In this document: positions 16,401 to 24,587 of the stretch, one piece after another
How the letters are laid out: each line of letters begins with the position of its first letter
How positions within the stretch are numbered: the first letter of the stretch is position 1
Assembly: GCA_016869175.1 (NCBI GenBank)
Contig: VGEV01000015.1
Coordinates: forward strand, 1 to 40,347
Length of the DNA: 40,347 nucleotides
From: Alphaproteobacteria bacterium
GTDB taxonomy: Bacteria > Pseudomonadota > Alphaproteobacteria > GCA-2731375
Reading direction: 5' to 3'
Made by a program: the position numbers and the translations under genes
Notes under the pieces: generated by a model
What the model was told of the DNA's origin: nothing
Seen by the model: the letters and a program-made list of their open reading frames with translations, nothing else
The model's database searches: none

Positions 16401-17645
16401 CACGTTCGGCTGGTGCATGTGGCAGCTCATGCAGAGCGAGGTGGGGATGGCGCGCGAAAAGACATGGCGCAGCGGATGGCCTTCCTCGTTCTTCGGGATG
16501 GTGGGGTCCTTGGTCTGGGTCTTGCCGGTATGGCCGAAGCGGGCATAGGGGCCGGAATGGCGCTGGTCGCGGTCGTTGGCATAGACCACATGGCAGCCCG
16601 AACAGCCCGAGGAGCGGAAATCGCCCGGGTTGTCGTTGGTGCCCAGGAGCCACATGAACGGATCGTTGAGGCGGGTCTTGTGGATGTTCAGCACCGGCAC
16701 CGAGATCCTGAGGCCGGTGCCGGCGCCGCGGTTGGACTGCCGAATGTCGGGGCGGCCCGGCTCTTCCAGCCGCTGCAACTGCCCCAGCGAGTTGGGCAGG
16801 CCGATTTCCGGGAACTGCGTGACGATGTTGCGGCCGCCGCGCTCGAAAATGCGGAAGACGTCGCCAGGCGGAATCGTCTCGAAGGCGGGCAGCGGATAGA
16901 AGCGCGGCAGCACGCCGCGCTTGGCCAGCTTCTGCTTGAATTCCTGGGTGGCGTCGGGCGGAATCAGGCTGTCGAAGGCGGCGCCGACGCTGTGGCGCTC
17001 GCTGCCCTCGCCCACCACCTTGTAGCCTTCGCCCAGCAGATAGTGCTTGAACGGCAGGATGCCGTTGTTATAGGCGCCGCCGCCCCACAGCATGGCGCCA
17101 GTCGCCATCAGGCTGCGCTTGTTGTGCTCGATCTCCGGCATGTGGCAGGCGCCGCACGCCTCGTGCGCCACCCGATAATCCCCCGGATTGACGAAACGGA
17201 TGAATTCCGGCGCCTCGCGGTTCAGCAGCGTGTAGCTGCCTTCCGGATTGCGGCTGTGCGGATAATGCCAGCCGCCGGGAAAACGCGGCTGCACATGCGC
17301 CTTGTCCAGCGCGGCCATGTAGGCCGGTTCCTTGTGCTTGGTTCCGGCCGGCCGCATCACGCCGGCATCGCCGCCATGGCAATCGACGCAACCCAGCACG
17401 ATGGCCGGATTCTCGTGCATGTTGGCGCTGTCGGTCTCGGTATGGCAGGAGATGCAACCGATGCTTTTCTTGGCGGCGGCGTCGGCCGATTGCTGCGCCG
17501 GCGCCGGGGGTGTCACGGAATACACCACATGGCGCGGCGCTTCGCCGCCGGCCGCCAGGGCCGCGCCGCTCGCCCATGCGGCCGCCCACACGGCCGACAA
17601 TGTCGCGAAGATCGCCGTGCCCACCTTGCCTGACCGCACGCGCAT
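13461..17645 (-). CDS. Exported decaheme cytochrome c fused to an LVIVD-repeat propeller
   Basis: A 1394-residue exported protein. A Sec signal peptide (residues 1-32, cut near ALAAG) has no lipobox Cys. Ten CxxCH c-heme motifs follow: residues 64, 86, 164, 348, 405, 541, 568, 709, 720 and one near 830. From about residue 930 to 1240 the chain carries about six LVIVD-type repeats (for example YLFVTDADGLKVVDV and FAYVAARGEGVAIIDV), which form a beta-propeller. A Pro/Ala-rich tail ends it. The start is ATG 17645, behind AGGAGGGG. As the last cytochrome of the operon, after an outer-membrane barrel, it is the candidate terminal electron donor or acceptor outside the inner membrane. Whether it stays periplasmic or crosses the outer membrane cannot be seen. 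The propeller may bind a partner or substrate. Confidence 0.9.
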   Translation of the reverse strand: MRVRSGKVGTAIFATLSAVWAAAWASGAALAAGGEAPRHVVYSVTPPAPAQQSADAAAKKSIGCISCHTETDSANMHENPAIVLGCVDCHGGDAGVMRPAGTKHKEPAYMAALDKAHVQPRFPGGWHYPHSRNPEGSYTLLNREAPEFIRFVNPGDYRVAHEACGACHMPEIEHNKRSLMATGAMLWGGGAYNNGILPFKHYLLGEGYKVVGEGSERHSVGAAFDSLIPPDATQEFKQKLAKRGVLPRFYPLPAFETIPPGDVFRIFERGGRNIVTQFPEIGLPNSLGQLQRLEEPGRPDIRQSNRGAGTGLRISVPVLNIHKTRLNDPFMWLLGTNDNPGDFRSSGCSGCHVVYANDRDQRHSGPYARFGHTGKTQTKDPTIPKNEEGHPLRHVFSRAIPTSLCMSCHMHQPNVFVNSFLGYTMWDYEPEAPHMFPKEQRYPSAAEIRAINQRNPEEAAIRGLWSDPEFMRGVSEINPKLEHVQFADYHGHGWNFRSIHKRDRKGNLLDADGNKVEHKDPDKWKKAVHMSSIHVDVGMHCVDCHFVQDAHSNGYIYGEVANAVEIDCEDCHGTVDSYPTLRTSGPAARPGGFDLSVLRNADGRARFEWRGSDCDKALNARSDCKLYQRPMLWGTDQPESTDQKIKKALGPQREWEMSLVRDSVNPEHPGYNAKSARAKLLVKGTGMQWGWGVAGDKAARAHNDDEMLCFTCHLSWTTSCGGCHLPIQANWKSDRHHYEGGETRNYATYNPQVARDEMFQLGKHSVYKNHKVAPIRSSSALVLSSTNINRERIYIQQPPVAASGYSSQAFAPHFPHTVRKIETKTCTDCHLSDRNDNNAIMAQLLLHGTNYVGFVGFNAWVGGDGGFEAVRVTEWEEPQAVIGSYLQKYAYPDWYREHQARGRKLDESYTQPGYRTGCIQLRGEYLYVSQGPNGFQVYDVASIANKGISDRIITAPFGSLGHDTHVPSKNATCMALATNQPVHPARQVKDEATKKLMFEVNLEQPFHPIYDYAFITDAEEGLILVDVNTLSDGEPRNNFLSRQLTWNDGGVLKGARHITIAGYYFYIVADAGVVVLNMNEPLKPKVAAVLPFRDARATAVQFRYLFVTDADGLKVVDVTNPEKPRPVADAMVRLKDAQRVYVARTFAYVAARGEGVAIIDVENPERPTVHQMYTADGRLNDAFDVQVASTNASAFLYVADGKNGLKVVQLTSPDSQPNFYGFSPDPKPELVAWWPTSWPALSLSKGLDRDRAVDETGGQIAVLGRLGSRPFNLAEQRRFYLDKEGKPWRVSDRVEAEKFVPAPQPPRTAVQTAALAALPPAPSGARRRPGGPWITAPLYAPPRSDVTPAVQPTPTPAPAQPGAPTVAPARPPATAPAQPAPPADPRSIFRRRSE

Positions 17646-17672
17646 ACCCCTCCTGGCCAGCGCCCCGACGCC

Positions 17673-19499
17673 CTAGTACGTCAGGATGATGTTCGCCAGC
17701 ACGGAATAGAAGATGTCTTCCTCGGCGTTCGAGGCACGGTAGATGTCCTTGAAGCCTTCTTCCGGCAACAGCACCGCCCCCGACAGGCGGAACACGATGT
17801 TCTGGATGAACAGCGGCCGCCAGATCAACGCCGCCGACAGGTCCCAGCCGATCGCGGTGTCGATGTCGCCCTGGTTGCGCAGGAATTCGATTGACGACGA
17901 GTTAACGAAATCCAGGCGGTTGAAATTGGTGGACAGACGCAGTTCAGGCGTCAGGTCCAGATCGGTACCGATGCCGAACAGGGTGATGCCGGGGTTGTTG
18001 AAATTGGCCTGGCCGTGCTCCTTGGAGCTGCGCAACGACGGCAGCACGCCGTTGCGTTGCGACAGCACCACGCCGCCGCCGCCGATCAGCGGAATCCCCT
18101 GGCGGATCCAGAAACTGGTGTCGCCGCCGGCGAATTGCGGGTTCTCGAACGGCGCGTCGAAGCCTTCCTCGTCGTCGTCGAACGGGTCGTCGTCGCCGCT
18201 GGCATAGAGCGCCGACAGCCGCACGCGGATCCAGCTGAAGTCGATCGACGGTTCCAGCGCGGCGAAGAAGGCGCGAATGTTGGCGTCGCGCCGGCTGGTG
18301 AACTGGTTATGCTCGTCGTTGCCGAAGGCGTAGTAGAACGAGCCGGTCAGGTTGAACCGACCGAAATGACCGTCGCCGTTGAAGCCGATATAGGTGACAT
18401 CGTAGTTTCTCGGCCGCTCGTCGCCGATTGCCGCCGGCCGCTCCAGGAAGCCGTTCTCGTTGAAGAAGAAGGCGCGCTCGCCCTCGCGGTTGCGGTTATG
18501 CACCACGGTAAGCTGGCTGGTGAAGCCCAAGACCGGCGTGTCCTGCCGGTAGAGGTTGGCGATGAACAGGTCGTCGTCGCGGCTGGCGGCGGCGATGTCG
18601 TTCAAGCCCGAATTGGTGTCTTTTTCCAGACGACGGAAATAGGCCAAGTTGTACTGGTAGAGGTTGTTGGCCCGGGTGCCGAACAGGCGGGCGCCCAGTT
18701 GCAGATCCTGGAACAGGAAGCCGCGGAAATCGCTGGAGAATGGCTGAATACCGACGCGGATCGAATCGAAATCGTAGCGGTCGGAAACGTTGCGGATGTG
18801 GTAGTCGAAGAACAATTCCTGCATCGCCAGGAAGTTGTCATTGCGCTCGGCGCCGCCGTCCGGGTCGATCTTCAAGACCCGCAGCTCGTCCAGCTCGACG
18901 TAGTTGTAGTTGAAAACCGGGGTGATCCGGATTTCATAGTCGGGTGGCTTGTAGGCCGTGTTGCCCTTGATGAAAGCCAGACTGAAGATCACGTTCTGGT
19001 TGAAGATCAGCGTGTTGGTGTCGCCGAACAGGTCCAGCTTGTTGGCCGCCTTGGTGGTCTGCACGCCCACCGGCTTGGGGAAGGCGGACGGCTCAACCAC
19101 GGTGTCGGAGATGATGCCGATATTGACGAACCAGTCGTCGAACACCGGCCGGTCGCCCTTCAGCGTGCTTTGGCTGTAGGGGTCCCACCACTTCTCGTTG
19201 ACACCGATCGATTCGACGATACGCCAGCGATCGGGAATGGGGATGAAATCCTTCGGCAAGTTGGGCTGCCGGATATCGGGGCGTGGCGCCGCGGTCGGAT
19301 CGACCTTGATCGGCTCCTGCGGTGCCGGCGGCGGCACGCCCGGCCGGCGGCTGTCGTCCTGCGCGTAGCGATCGCCGCCCTGGCCGGTATAGCCCATGCG
19401 GATATTCGCGTTGGGGGCAAAGGATTCCTTGCCCGCCTGCGCGACCCCCGGACAGAGCGTGAGCGCCAGCAGCAGCGGCAGCGGACGGGGCAGGCTCAT
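17673..19499 (-). CDS. Outer-membrane beta-barrel (porin-like) protein
   Basis: A 608-residue protein with a clear signal peptide (MSLPRPLPLLLALTLCPGVAQA). The mature chain has many alternating-hydrophobicity strands and ends in NIILTY, an aromatic C-terminus typical of Bam-assembled outer-membrane barrels. Asp-rich loops (SGDDDPFDDDEEGFD near residue 440) fit surface loops. Its start overlaps the previous stop as ATGA, and the decaheme-LVIVD gene follows after 27 bp. By analogy with MtrB/PioB in porin-cytochrome conduits, it could seat a cytochrome across the outer membrane, but no sequence similarity to MtrB is claimed. There is no CxxCH motif. Confidence 0.8.
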   Translation of the reverse strand: MSLPRPLPLLLALTLCPGVAQAGKESFAPNANIRMGYTGQGGDRYAQDDSRRPGVPPPAPQEPIKVDPTAAPRPDIRQPNLPKDFIPIPDRWRIVESIGVNEKWWDPYSQSTLKGDRPVFDDWFVNIGIISDTVVEPSAFPKPVGVQTTKAANKLDLFGDTNTLIFNQNVIFSLAFIKGNTAYKPPDYEIRITPVFNYNYVELDELRVLKIDPDGGAERNDNFLAMQELFFDYHIRNVSDRYDFDSIRVGIQPFSSDFRGFLFQDLQLGARLFGTRANNLYQYNLAYFRRLEKDTNSGLNDIAAASRDDDLFIANLYRQDTPVLGFTSQLTVVHNRNREGERAFFFNENGFLERPAAIGDERPRNYDVTYIGFNGDGHFGRFNLTGSFYYAFGNDEHNQFTSRRDANIRAFFAALEPSIDFSWIRVRLSALYASGDDDPFDDDEEGFDAPFENPQFAGGDTSFWIRQGIPLIGGGGVVLSQRNGVLPSLRSSKEHGQANFNNPGITLFGIGTDLDLTPELRLSTNFNRLDFVNSSSIEFLRNQGDIDTAIGWDLSAALIWRPLFIQNIVFRLSGAVLLPEEGFKDIYRASNAEEDIFYSVLANIILTY

Positions 19500-21346
19500 T
19501 TGCCGGAACAAGGGGTTTGCGTGTCGTCGTTGACGAACGGCCGGAACGGGCAACTGACGTAGCGCAGGCGGATGCCCTGCGGCGCCAGGTTGTCGGCGCG
19601 CAAGGCCATCGGCGCGTTGGCGACGCCGCTGGCCAGCTGCAGGCCGGCATTGTGCGTTCCCAGGAAGGCGATCATGTCGTCCTGGTCGATGCCGTCGCCC
19701 GAAATGCCGATGGCGCCGGCCAGGACGCCGTTCTTGTACACCGGCACGCCGCCGGCGAAGATCTGCAACCCGTTCGCCAGCCGCGGCATGCCGGTTGCCA
19801 CCTGCAACGGCAGGCCGGTGCAGCCCACGGCCGTGTCCACGCCCGAGGCGCCGGTGACGAAGTTGAGATGCTGCACCACGTTGTTGGCGATCAGGTCGAG
19901 TTGCAGGCCGGTCGAGAACGGGCTCCAGGACGGAAACGGCCGCGACAAAGGTCCAGGCTGGTTGTTGGAATTGCCGTCGGGGAAGAACGGCCGCGCCAGG
20001 TTGCCGATCGAGCGTGCGGCATAGGCGAAGCCGTCGGCGAGAGCGTTGGGTCCCAGCAGCGCCCGGGTGCTGGCAACGTAGCTGGCAAAGCCGCCGGCGG
20101 TCAGGTCGGCCGCCGCCGCGACATTGCTGAAGAAGGCCGCCGAGCGCGCTTTCTGCAACGACACGTCGGTGCCGAAGACCGGGCCGTCGGGGGTGCGCAC
20201 CACCCCCAGCACGGTGCCGGCCGTGTCCACCACCGAGAGCGTGACGTGGATCTGGTCGTTGAGCGGCCGGCGGATCTGCGCGCGGCCGGCGTTGGCCACC
20301 TGCAGACCGGCGCGCAGGATCCCCGTCACCTCGGCCCGGGTCAGGCCGCCGTCGGTCGCATCGCGCGGCGCGAAGCGCTGCGTATTGGTGCCGTCGACCA
20401 GCACGAAACCGTTGAGGTCGGCGAACAGTCCGGAATTATCTAGCCGGTAGCCCGAGGCGGCTGTGCCAAACGCCTGGCCGTCGACAATGACCGCGCCGTT
20501 GGTATAGCCGGTCACCGCCTGAACCGTTCCCAGCACGCCGTTGATCGCGGCGAAGGCCGGCGCCGCGGCGGGCGCCGACACCAGCGATTCGATGTCGCGG
20601 TCGGCGAAGCGCAGCGTCTTGCCGTCGACCGCGATGCGGTTCGCGCGAATGCCCACCGGGGCGGCGAAGCCGACGCTGCCGGCGATCGCGATCAGTTCGT
20701 CGCTGTCGGTGTCGAAGTCGGTGATGTTGCGGTCAAGCCCATAGATCGCATCGGCGATCACGCCGATCCCACCCACCAGGATGTTGGCCTTGTAGAGCGG
20801 CATGCCGCCCGGGTCCGCGGACAAGCCCAGCGGCGAACGTTTCGGGCCGATATTCTGGTTGACCGAGGCGGCGACGAAGCGAACGTTCAGGTCGGAACAG
20901 GGCAATTGGCTGAACTGCACGCCGAATAGCGGCCCGCCCGGCTGGTTGGTTTCCAGCGGATTAAAGAACTCCTGCACGATCTGGTTGGCCGTGCGGCTGG
21001 TGAAGGCGTTGCCGTTCGACGACAGATAGGCCCCGGTGACCGCCTTGGCGATGGCGGCCGCCGACGCCGGGACGTTCGCCCCCTCGAGGCCGGTGGTGAC
21101 GCTGCGACCGGAGGTGACGGCGGCGGTCGCCGCGGCACCGTTCATGGCGAATACGCCCAGCACGTTGCCGACCCGGTCCACGACGGCGATGGTGGCAGGC
21201 CGGCCGCGCGCCTGCGCCTCGTTCACCGCCCGGGCGATGATCCGTTGCACCTCGGCGATGCTCAGCGACTGCTGCGCCAGGGTCGGCGCCGACAACCCCA
21301 GCAGCACCGGCAGCAACAATGCGCACCGCCACAGCCGGCCGATCAT
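19496..21346 (-). CDS. Exported protein with two HbpS/GlcG-like domains
   Basis: A 616-residue exported protein. The signal peptide is MIGRLWRCALLLPVLLGLSAPTLAQ without its last residues fixed. It carries two copies of the HbpS/GlcG-like fold, seen as ARGRPATIAVVDRVGNVLGV plus GGIGVIADAIYGLD in the first half and IHVTLSVVDTAGTVLGVVR plus GAIGISGDGIDQDDMIAFLG in the second. The family includes haem-binding and haem-degrading HbpS and the GlcG protein of glycolate operons. Fusion of two copies and a place inside a 20-haem cytochrome operon suggest haem handling or redox sensing, which is inference. It is coupled by 4-bp overlaps on both sides. Confidence 0.78.
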   Translation of the reverse strand: MIGRLWRCALLLPVLLGLSAPTLAQQSLSIAEVQRIIARAVNEAQARGRPATIAVVDRVGNVLGVFAMNGAAATAAVTSGRSVTTGLEGANVPASAAAIAKAVTGAYLSSNGNAFTSRTANQIVQEFFNPLETNQPGGPLFGVQFSQLPCSDLNVRFVAASVNQNIGPKRSPLGLSADPGGMPLYKANILVGGIGVIADAIYGLDRNITDFDTDSDELIAIAGSVGFAAPVGIRANRIAVDGKTLRFADRDIESLVSAPAAAPAFAAINGVLGTVQAVTGYTNGAVIVDGQAFGTAASGYRLDNSGLFADLNGFVLVDGTNTQRFAPRDATDGGLTRAEVTGILRAGLQVANAGRAQIRRPLNDQIHVTLSVVDTAGTVLGVVRTPDGPVFGTDVSLQKARSAAFFSNVAAAADLTAGGFASYVASTRALLGPNALADGFAYAARSIGNLARPFFPDGNSNNQPGPLSRPFPSWSPFSTGLQLDLIANNVVQHLNFVTGASGVDTAVGCTGLPLQVATGMPRLANGLQIFAGGVPVYKNGVLAGAIGISGDGIDQDDMIAFLGTHNAGLQLASGVANAPMALRADNLAPQGIRLRYVSCPFRPFVNDDTQTPCSGK

Positions 21347-21759
21347 TCCGGCACCACGTCGAACACGCCGAACTTGAGCTGGCCCCCGGCCCGATAGGCG
21401 ACGGTGACGGTGACCGGCAGGAAGCGCTGCGTCAAATCCTCCTTCAGCACCTTGAAGGTCAGCAGGCCGCCGGTCGGCTGGAAACCGTTGTCGATCAGGC
21501 TGGCGGGCGTGCCATCCCAAGGCAACCAGTAGCCCTGGTTGGTGCGCTGCAGGCTGCGCCCGTCCGGCATCGAAGCCATGACATGGCTGGCGGTCGGCAC
21601 ATCGCCGCCCAATTCGACCGTCTTGCCGACATTGGCGGCGGCGATCGGCACCTTGACGGGCGCCAACCGCGCGCCCTTGCTGTTGAGGGTTTCGGCCTGT
21701 GCCCCCAACGCAACCAGCAGCCCAAGGCCCGCCAAGCCTGTGGTGCGCGCCAGATTCAT
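21343..21759 (-). CDS. Small exported beta-rich protein of unknown function
   Basis: A 138-residue protein with a signal peptide (MNLARTTGLAGLGLLVALGAQA). The mature part looks beta-rich (VKVPIAAANVGKTVELGG and FLPVTVTVAYRAGGQLKFG) and has no Cys, so it binds no c-type haem. A family is not recognised. It lies 56 bp after the FHA-decaheme cytochrome and overlaps the next start as ATGA, so it is clearly part of the operon. A periplasmic accessory or assembly factor is the plain guess. Confidence 0.75.
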   Translation of the reverse strand: MNLARTTGLAGLGLLVALGAQAETLNSKGARLAPVKVPIAAANVGKTVELGGDVPTASHVMASMPDGRSLQRTNQGYWLPWDGTPASLIDNGFQPTGGLLTFKVLKEDLTQRFLPVTVTVAYRAGGQLKFGVFDVVPE

Positions 21760-21815
21760 GCCGCCCCGACCCCCCGGCTTGCGCTACGCGTGGCAACTGC
21801 ATAACCCAACATCGC

Positions 21816-23687
21816 CTACTTCACAATCGCGGCCGCTTGCGGCTTGCCTTGCATCGGCGCCATGCGGTCGATGTGGAATTCGTGGCACATGACGCAGGTC
21901 GACGGCACCAGGTTCGCCGCCCGTTCGCCGCCGTGACATTGCTGGCAAGTCTCGATCTTCGGCAGCAGCACGTCGGCGCTGCACAGCGAGGGCAGCGGAT
22001 TGTCGGCCAGCAGTTCCTTCTGCACCGCCACCCGCTCGCAGGCAGCGCTGGCCACCCAGACCTGGCCCGCGCCCAGCGGCGCGCCTTCGGCCGCGACCTC
22101 GTTGGCTTGCCCCTGGTGGCACCCCGAACAGGCCACCGTGTCGTGGCTCTTGTGGTCGAACTTGCCGAGCGGCAGCCAGCGGTTGACCACTTTCGGCCGT
22201 TGCACGTCCCACTCGCCGCTGGCGGCGATCGTGGTGTTGTGGCAATAGCCGCACAGCGCCTCGCCGGCATAGCGCACGAAGGCCTTGCGCTGCTCCTCGG
22301 CCCAGGCCGCCGCTTCCGCCAGCTCTTCGCGGCTCTCCGGCCGGCCGGGTCGGCGCGGCTGCAGCATGCGCGGCTCCGCCTCGCGCGCCTGCGGGTCGCG
22401 GTAGGCGGCGTTCTCAAGCGCGACGCGATAGTAATAGTCGCGGCCGATGTCCTGCACCTCCTTGGGCTTGGCATGCGGCAACGAGCGCTCGGGCGTCAGC
22501 TTGATCGGGTGGCATTCCTGGCAATGCGTTTCCATGTCGATCGGCAGGAAACCGGCGCCGCCCGGCTCCTGCTGATGACAGTCCTTGCAGTCGAGCAGCC
22601 GCCGCCCGCTCGGCGAGTTGACGCCTTGGCGCGGCTTGCCGTCGCGGTCGGCCACGGTCATGCGGGTCAGGTGCACGGCATGGGGGAAGCGCAGGCCCGA
22701 GACCTCGCGCAAGCGCGGCTTGCCGTCGGCCCCCTTGCCGGCGTCGGCCAGGCTCACGCGCTCGATCCTGCCGCCGTCGGGCGCGCGGAAATCGGTCATC
22801 ACCGAGGGTCGGAACTGCGGGTGATTGGTCAGGAAATCGCTGGCGTCCTGCAGTTTGGTATCCGCCAGGCGACCCTTCAATTCGCTATGGCAGCCGGCGC
22901 AGAAGCGCTGATCCGACAGGACAATGGCCTGTCGTCCGTTATGCTCCTTGTGGCAGCTTTGGCAGGCGGGCGTGGCGCCGGCGGCGGCCTGTTCGAAGCG
23001 CTTGGCCTCGGCATGGTGCCGCGTTGCCACATGACAGGCGACGCAGGCTCGATCCGCCACTTGCTCAAACGGCTTCTGGTGGCAGGTTTCGCACCGATCG
23101 CCGAAGAAGTTGTGCGCGCCCGAGATCGTGCCGCTGAGCCAGGTCTGGTCGAACCGGGCCATGGCGCCCGCCGGCGGCTCGCTCAGCTTCTGGCCCGCCT
23201 TGCCAAAGTATCCGGCAATCGGCAGCGCCAGGAACAGCGCCACCACCGCCAGAAACAGGCCCCAGGCGGTGCGCCGCTTGCTGAGCCAAGTCTCGGCCAG
23301 GCTGGTGTGGCTGCGCGACCTCAATTGCTCCAGATCGTCGCCCAGCGGCCGCGCCAGTTCGACGGTCAGCGCGAACTGCTTGCCGACCGGCGCTTCCACC
23401 ACTTCCAGATCGTACGGCCCGACCGCCAGCTTGTCGCCGAGCTTGAGCTTGGCCGCCCGCGTCGGCGCGCCGTTCGCCCTGAGGTCGAACGGCGGCACGC
23501 TCTGCATGAACATGCCGCCCGGCTGCTCGACGATCTCGGCCGCGTGCAGCGGGATGCGCGGGTCGGCCAGATAGATCTCGCATTCGGCGCCACGGCCGAT
23601 GCGGATGGTCGCGGCCGAGATGTCGATGTCGCGCCGCGCGACGCCGCCGCGGGCCCGGCGTGTGAGTGTGCTGACGACGCAATCCAC
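21816..23687 (-). CDS. FHA-domain, membrane-anchored decaheme cytochrome c
   Basis: A 623-residue protein joining three parts. Residues 22-112 form an FHA domain (IRIGRGAECEIYLADP, then PLHAAEI), the phosphothreonine-reading fold. The Gly-Arg is kept, but the usual Ser of SxxH is Ile. One membrane helix (141-161) follows a basic KRR, which puts FHA in the cytoplasm and the rest in the periplasm. The remainder holds ten CxxCH motifs: CETCH 199, CVACH 215, then CQSCH, CAGCH, CKDCH, CQECH, CGYCH, CSGCH, CQQCH and CVMCH. It starts at GTG 23687, 14 bp after the cytochrome b stop. It is placed to carry electrons from the membrane b-hemes across the periplasm. The FHA part suggests control by protein phosphorylation or docking of the cytoplasmic reductase. 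Confidence 0.88.
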   Translation of the reverse strand: MDCVVSTLTRRARGGVARRDIDISAATIRIGRGAECEIYLADPRIPLHAAEIVEQPGGMFMQSVPPFDLRANGAPTRAAKLKLGDKLAVGPYDLEVVEAPVGKQFALTVELARPLGDDLEQLRSRSHTSLAETWLSKRRTAWGLFLAVVALFLALPIAGYFGKAGQKLSEPPAGAMARFDQTWLSGTISGAHNFFGDRCETCHQKPFEQVADRACVACHVATRHHAEAKRFEQAAAGATPACQSCHKEHNGRQAIVLSDQRFCAGCHSELKGRLADTKLQDASDFLTNHPQFRPSVMTDFRAPDGGRIERVSLADAGKGADGKPRLREVSGLRFPHAVHLTRMTVADRDGKPRQGVNSPSGRRLLDCKDCHQQEPGGAGFLPIDMETHCQECHPIKLTPERSLPHAKPKEVQDIGRDYYYRVALENAAYRDPQAREAEPRMLQPRRPGRPESREELAEAAAWAEEQRKAFVRYAGEALCGYCHNTTIAASGEWDVQRPKVVNRWLPLGKFDHKSHDTVACSGCHQGQANEVAAEGAPLGAGQVWVASAACERVAVQKELLADNPLPSLCSADVLLPKIETCQQCHGGERAANLVPSTCVMCHEFHIDRMAPMQGKPQAAAIVK

Positions 23688-23701
23688 GGGCGCTTACCGC
23701 C

Positions 23702-24532
23702 TTACCAGTAGAAGAAAACGGATATCACATGCGCCACCAGCGCGGCGATCAGCGCGAAGGTGAGCGGCACATGCACGTAGAGCCAAATGTCCAGCATCGC
23801 CTTGATCTGCACGTCGCGCCGGGCGCGACCAAGCAGCTCGTCCTTGCGGGTCAGCAGCGCGATCAGGCGACGCACATGCTCGGCGCCCTCGCTGCCGATG
23901 CTGTCGCCCAGCTCGCGCACCCTCTTCAACGCCCGGGCGGTCGCGCAATCGGGCGCCCGCCCGCTCAGTTGCCGAAGGACGCCGCCGCCGACCCTGGTGT
24001 TCTGGCTGGCCTCCAGCACGGTCCGATTGATCTCGTCGCCCAGCGTCATCACCTGTTCGCGGCACTCCACGTCCAGCTCGGCGATCTGCGCCAGTATGTC
24101 GGTCAGCGTCAGGCCGCGCCGGTTCTCGGTCATCAGCGCGGGATAGCGCAGATAGACGAAGACGCCGAAAACCCCGCTGGCGATCACCAGCATCATCAGC
24201 ACATAGGCCAGCGTGTGCACATTCCAGCCGAACTGGAAGCCAGAATGCAGCGTGGCGATCACGATCAGCGACAGCCCCAGGTAGACATGCGCCGACAGCC
24301 AGCCCTCCAGCCGCCACTTGCCGGGGCCGTAGCTGCGCTTGCGCATGCCGAACCACATCAGCCACAGGATCAGCGCGGCGCCGATGGAGCCCAGGCCGTA
24401 GCCGAGCCAGGTGCCGCCGTTGGGCATGCCAAGCGGCCGGTCGACGGCGTAAGCGACGATCGCCGCCAGCATCAGCAGCGTCGCCACCTTCAAATACAGA
24501 AAGCCGCGATAGACCAGTACGGACTCGTTCAT
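23702..24532 (-). CDS. Di-heme cytochrome b-type membrane protein
   Basis: A 276-residue inner-membrane protein with about five membrane helices: four in residues 8-130 and one at 253-274. His residues in helices, about H82, H96, H106, H254 and H268 (AHVYLGL, TLHSGF, VHTLAY, YVHVPL, AHVISVF), can ligate two b-type hemes as in cytochrome b561-like quinone or iron-sulfur-linked subunits. A soluble helical insert of about 110 residues lies between the fourth and fifth helices. A GTG at 24535 directly before the ATG could also start it. It sits between the iron-sulfur oxidoreductase and the decaheme cytochrome genes, so it is the expected membrane step between them, with or without quinone. Confidence 0.82.
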   Translation of the reverse strand: MNESVLVYRGFLYLKVATLLMLAAIVAYAVDRPLGMPNGGTWLGYGLGSIGAALILWLMWFGMRKRSYGPGKWRLEGWLSAHVYLGLSLIVIATLHSGFQFGWNVHTLAYVLMMLVIASGVFGVFVYLRYPALMTENRRGLTLTDILAQIAELDVECREQVMTLGDEINRTVLEASQNTRVGGGVLRQLSGRAPDCATARALKRVRELGDSIGSEGAEHVRRLIALLTRKDELLGRARRDVQIKAMLDIWLYVHVPLTFALIAALVAHVISVFFYW

Positions 24533-24549
24533 CACCCCGTCCCCGCCGA

Positions 24550-24567
24550 TCCGCCCGCCAGGGCGGA
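24550..24567. repeat. Intergenic hairpin between reductase and cytochrome b genes
   Basis: TCCGCCC-gcca-GGGCGGA is a perfect 7-bp stem with a 4-nt loop in the 55-bp gap. No T-tract follows on the coding (minus) strand. It may tune expression ratios within the operon. Confidence 0.4.
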
Positions 24568-24587
24568 CCCGCCCCTCGTCCCCGCCA

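Noticed and set aside
13275-17633. A 1452-codon open frame on the plus strand opposite the decaheme-LVIVD gene
   Set aside because: It is a GC-rich antisense shadow. The minus strand carries ten CxxCH motifs, a signal peptide and LVIVD repeats, while the plus-strand product has no recognisable domain.
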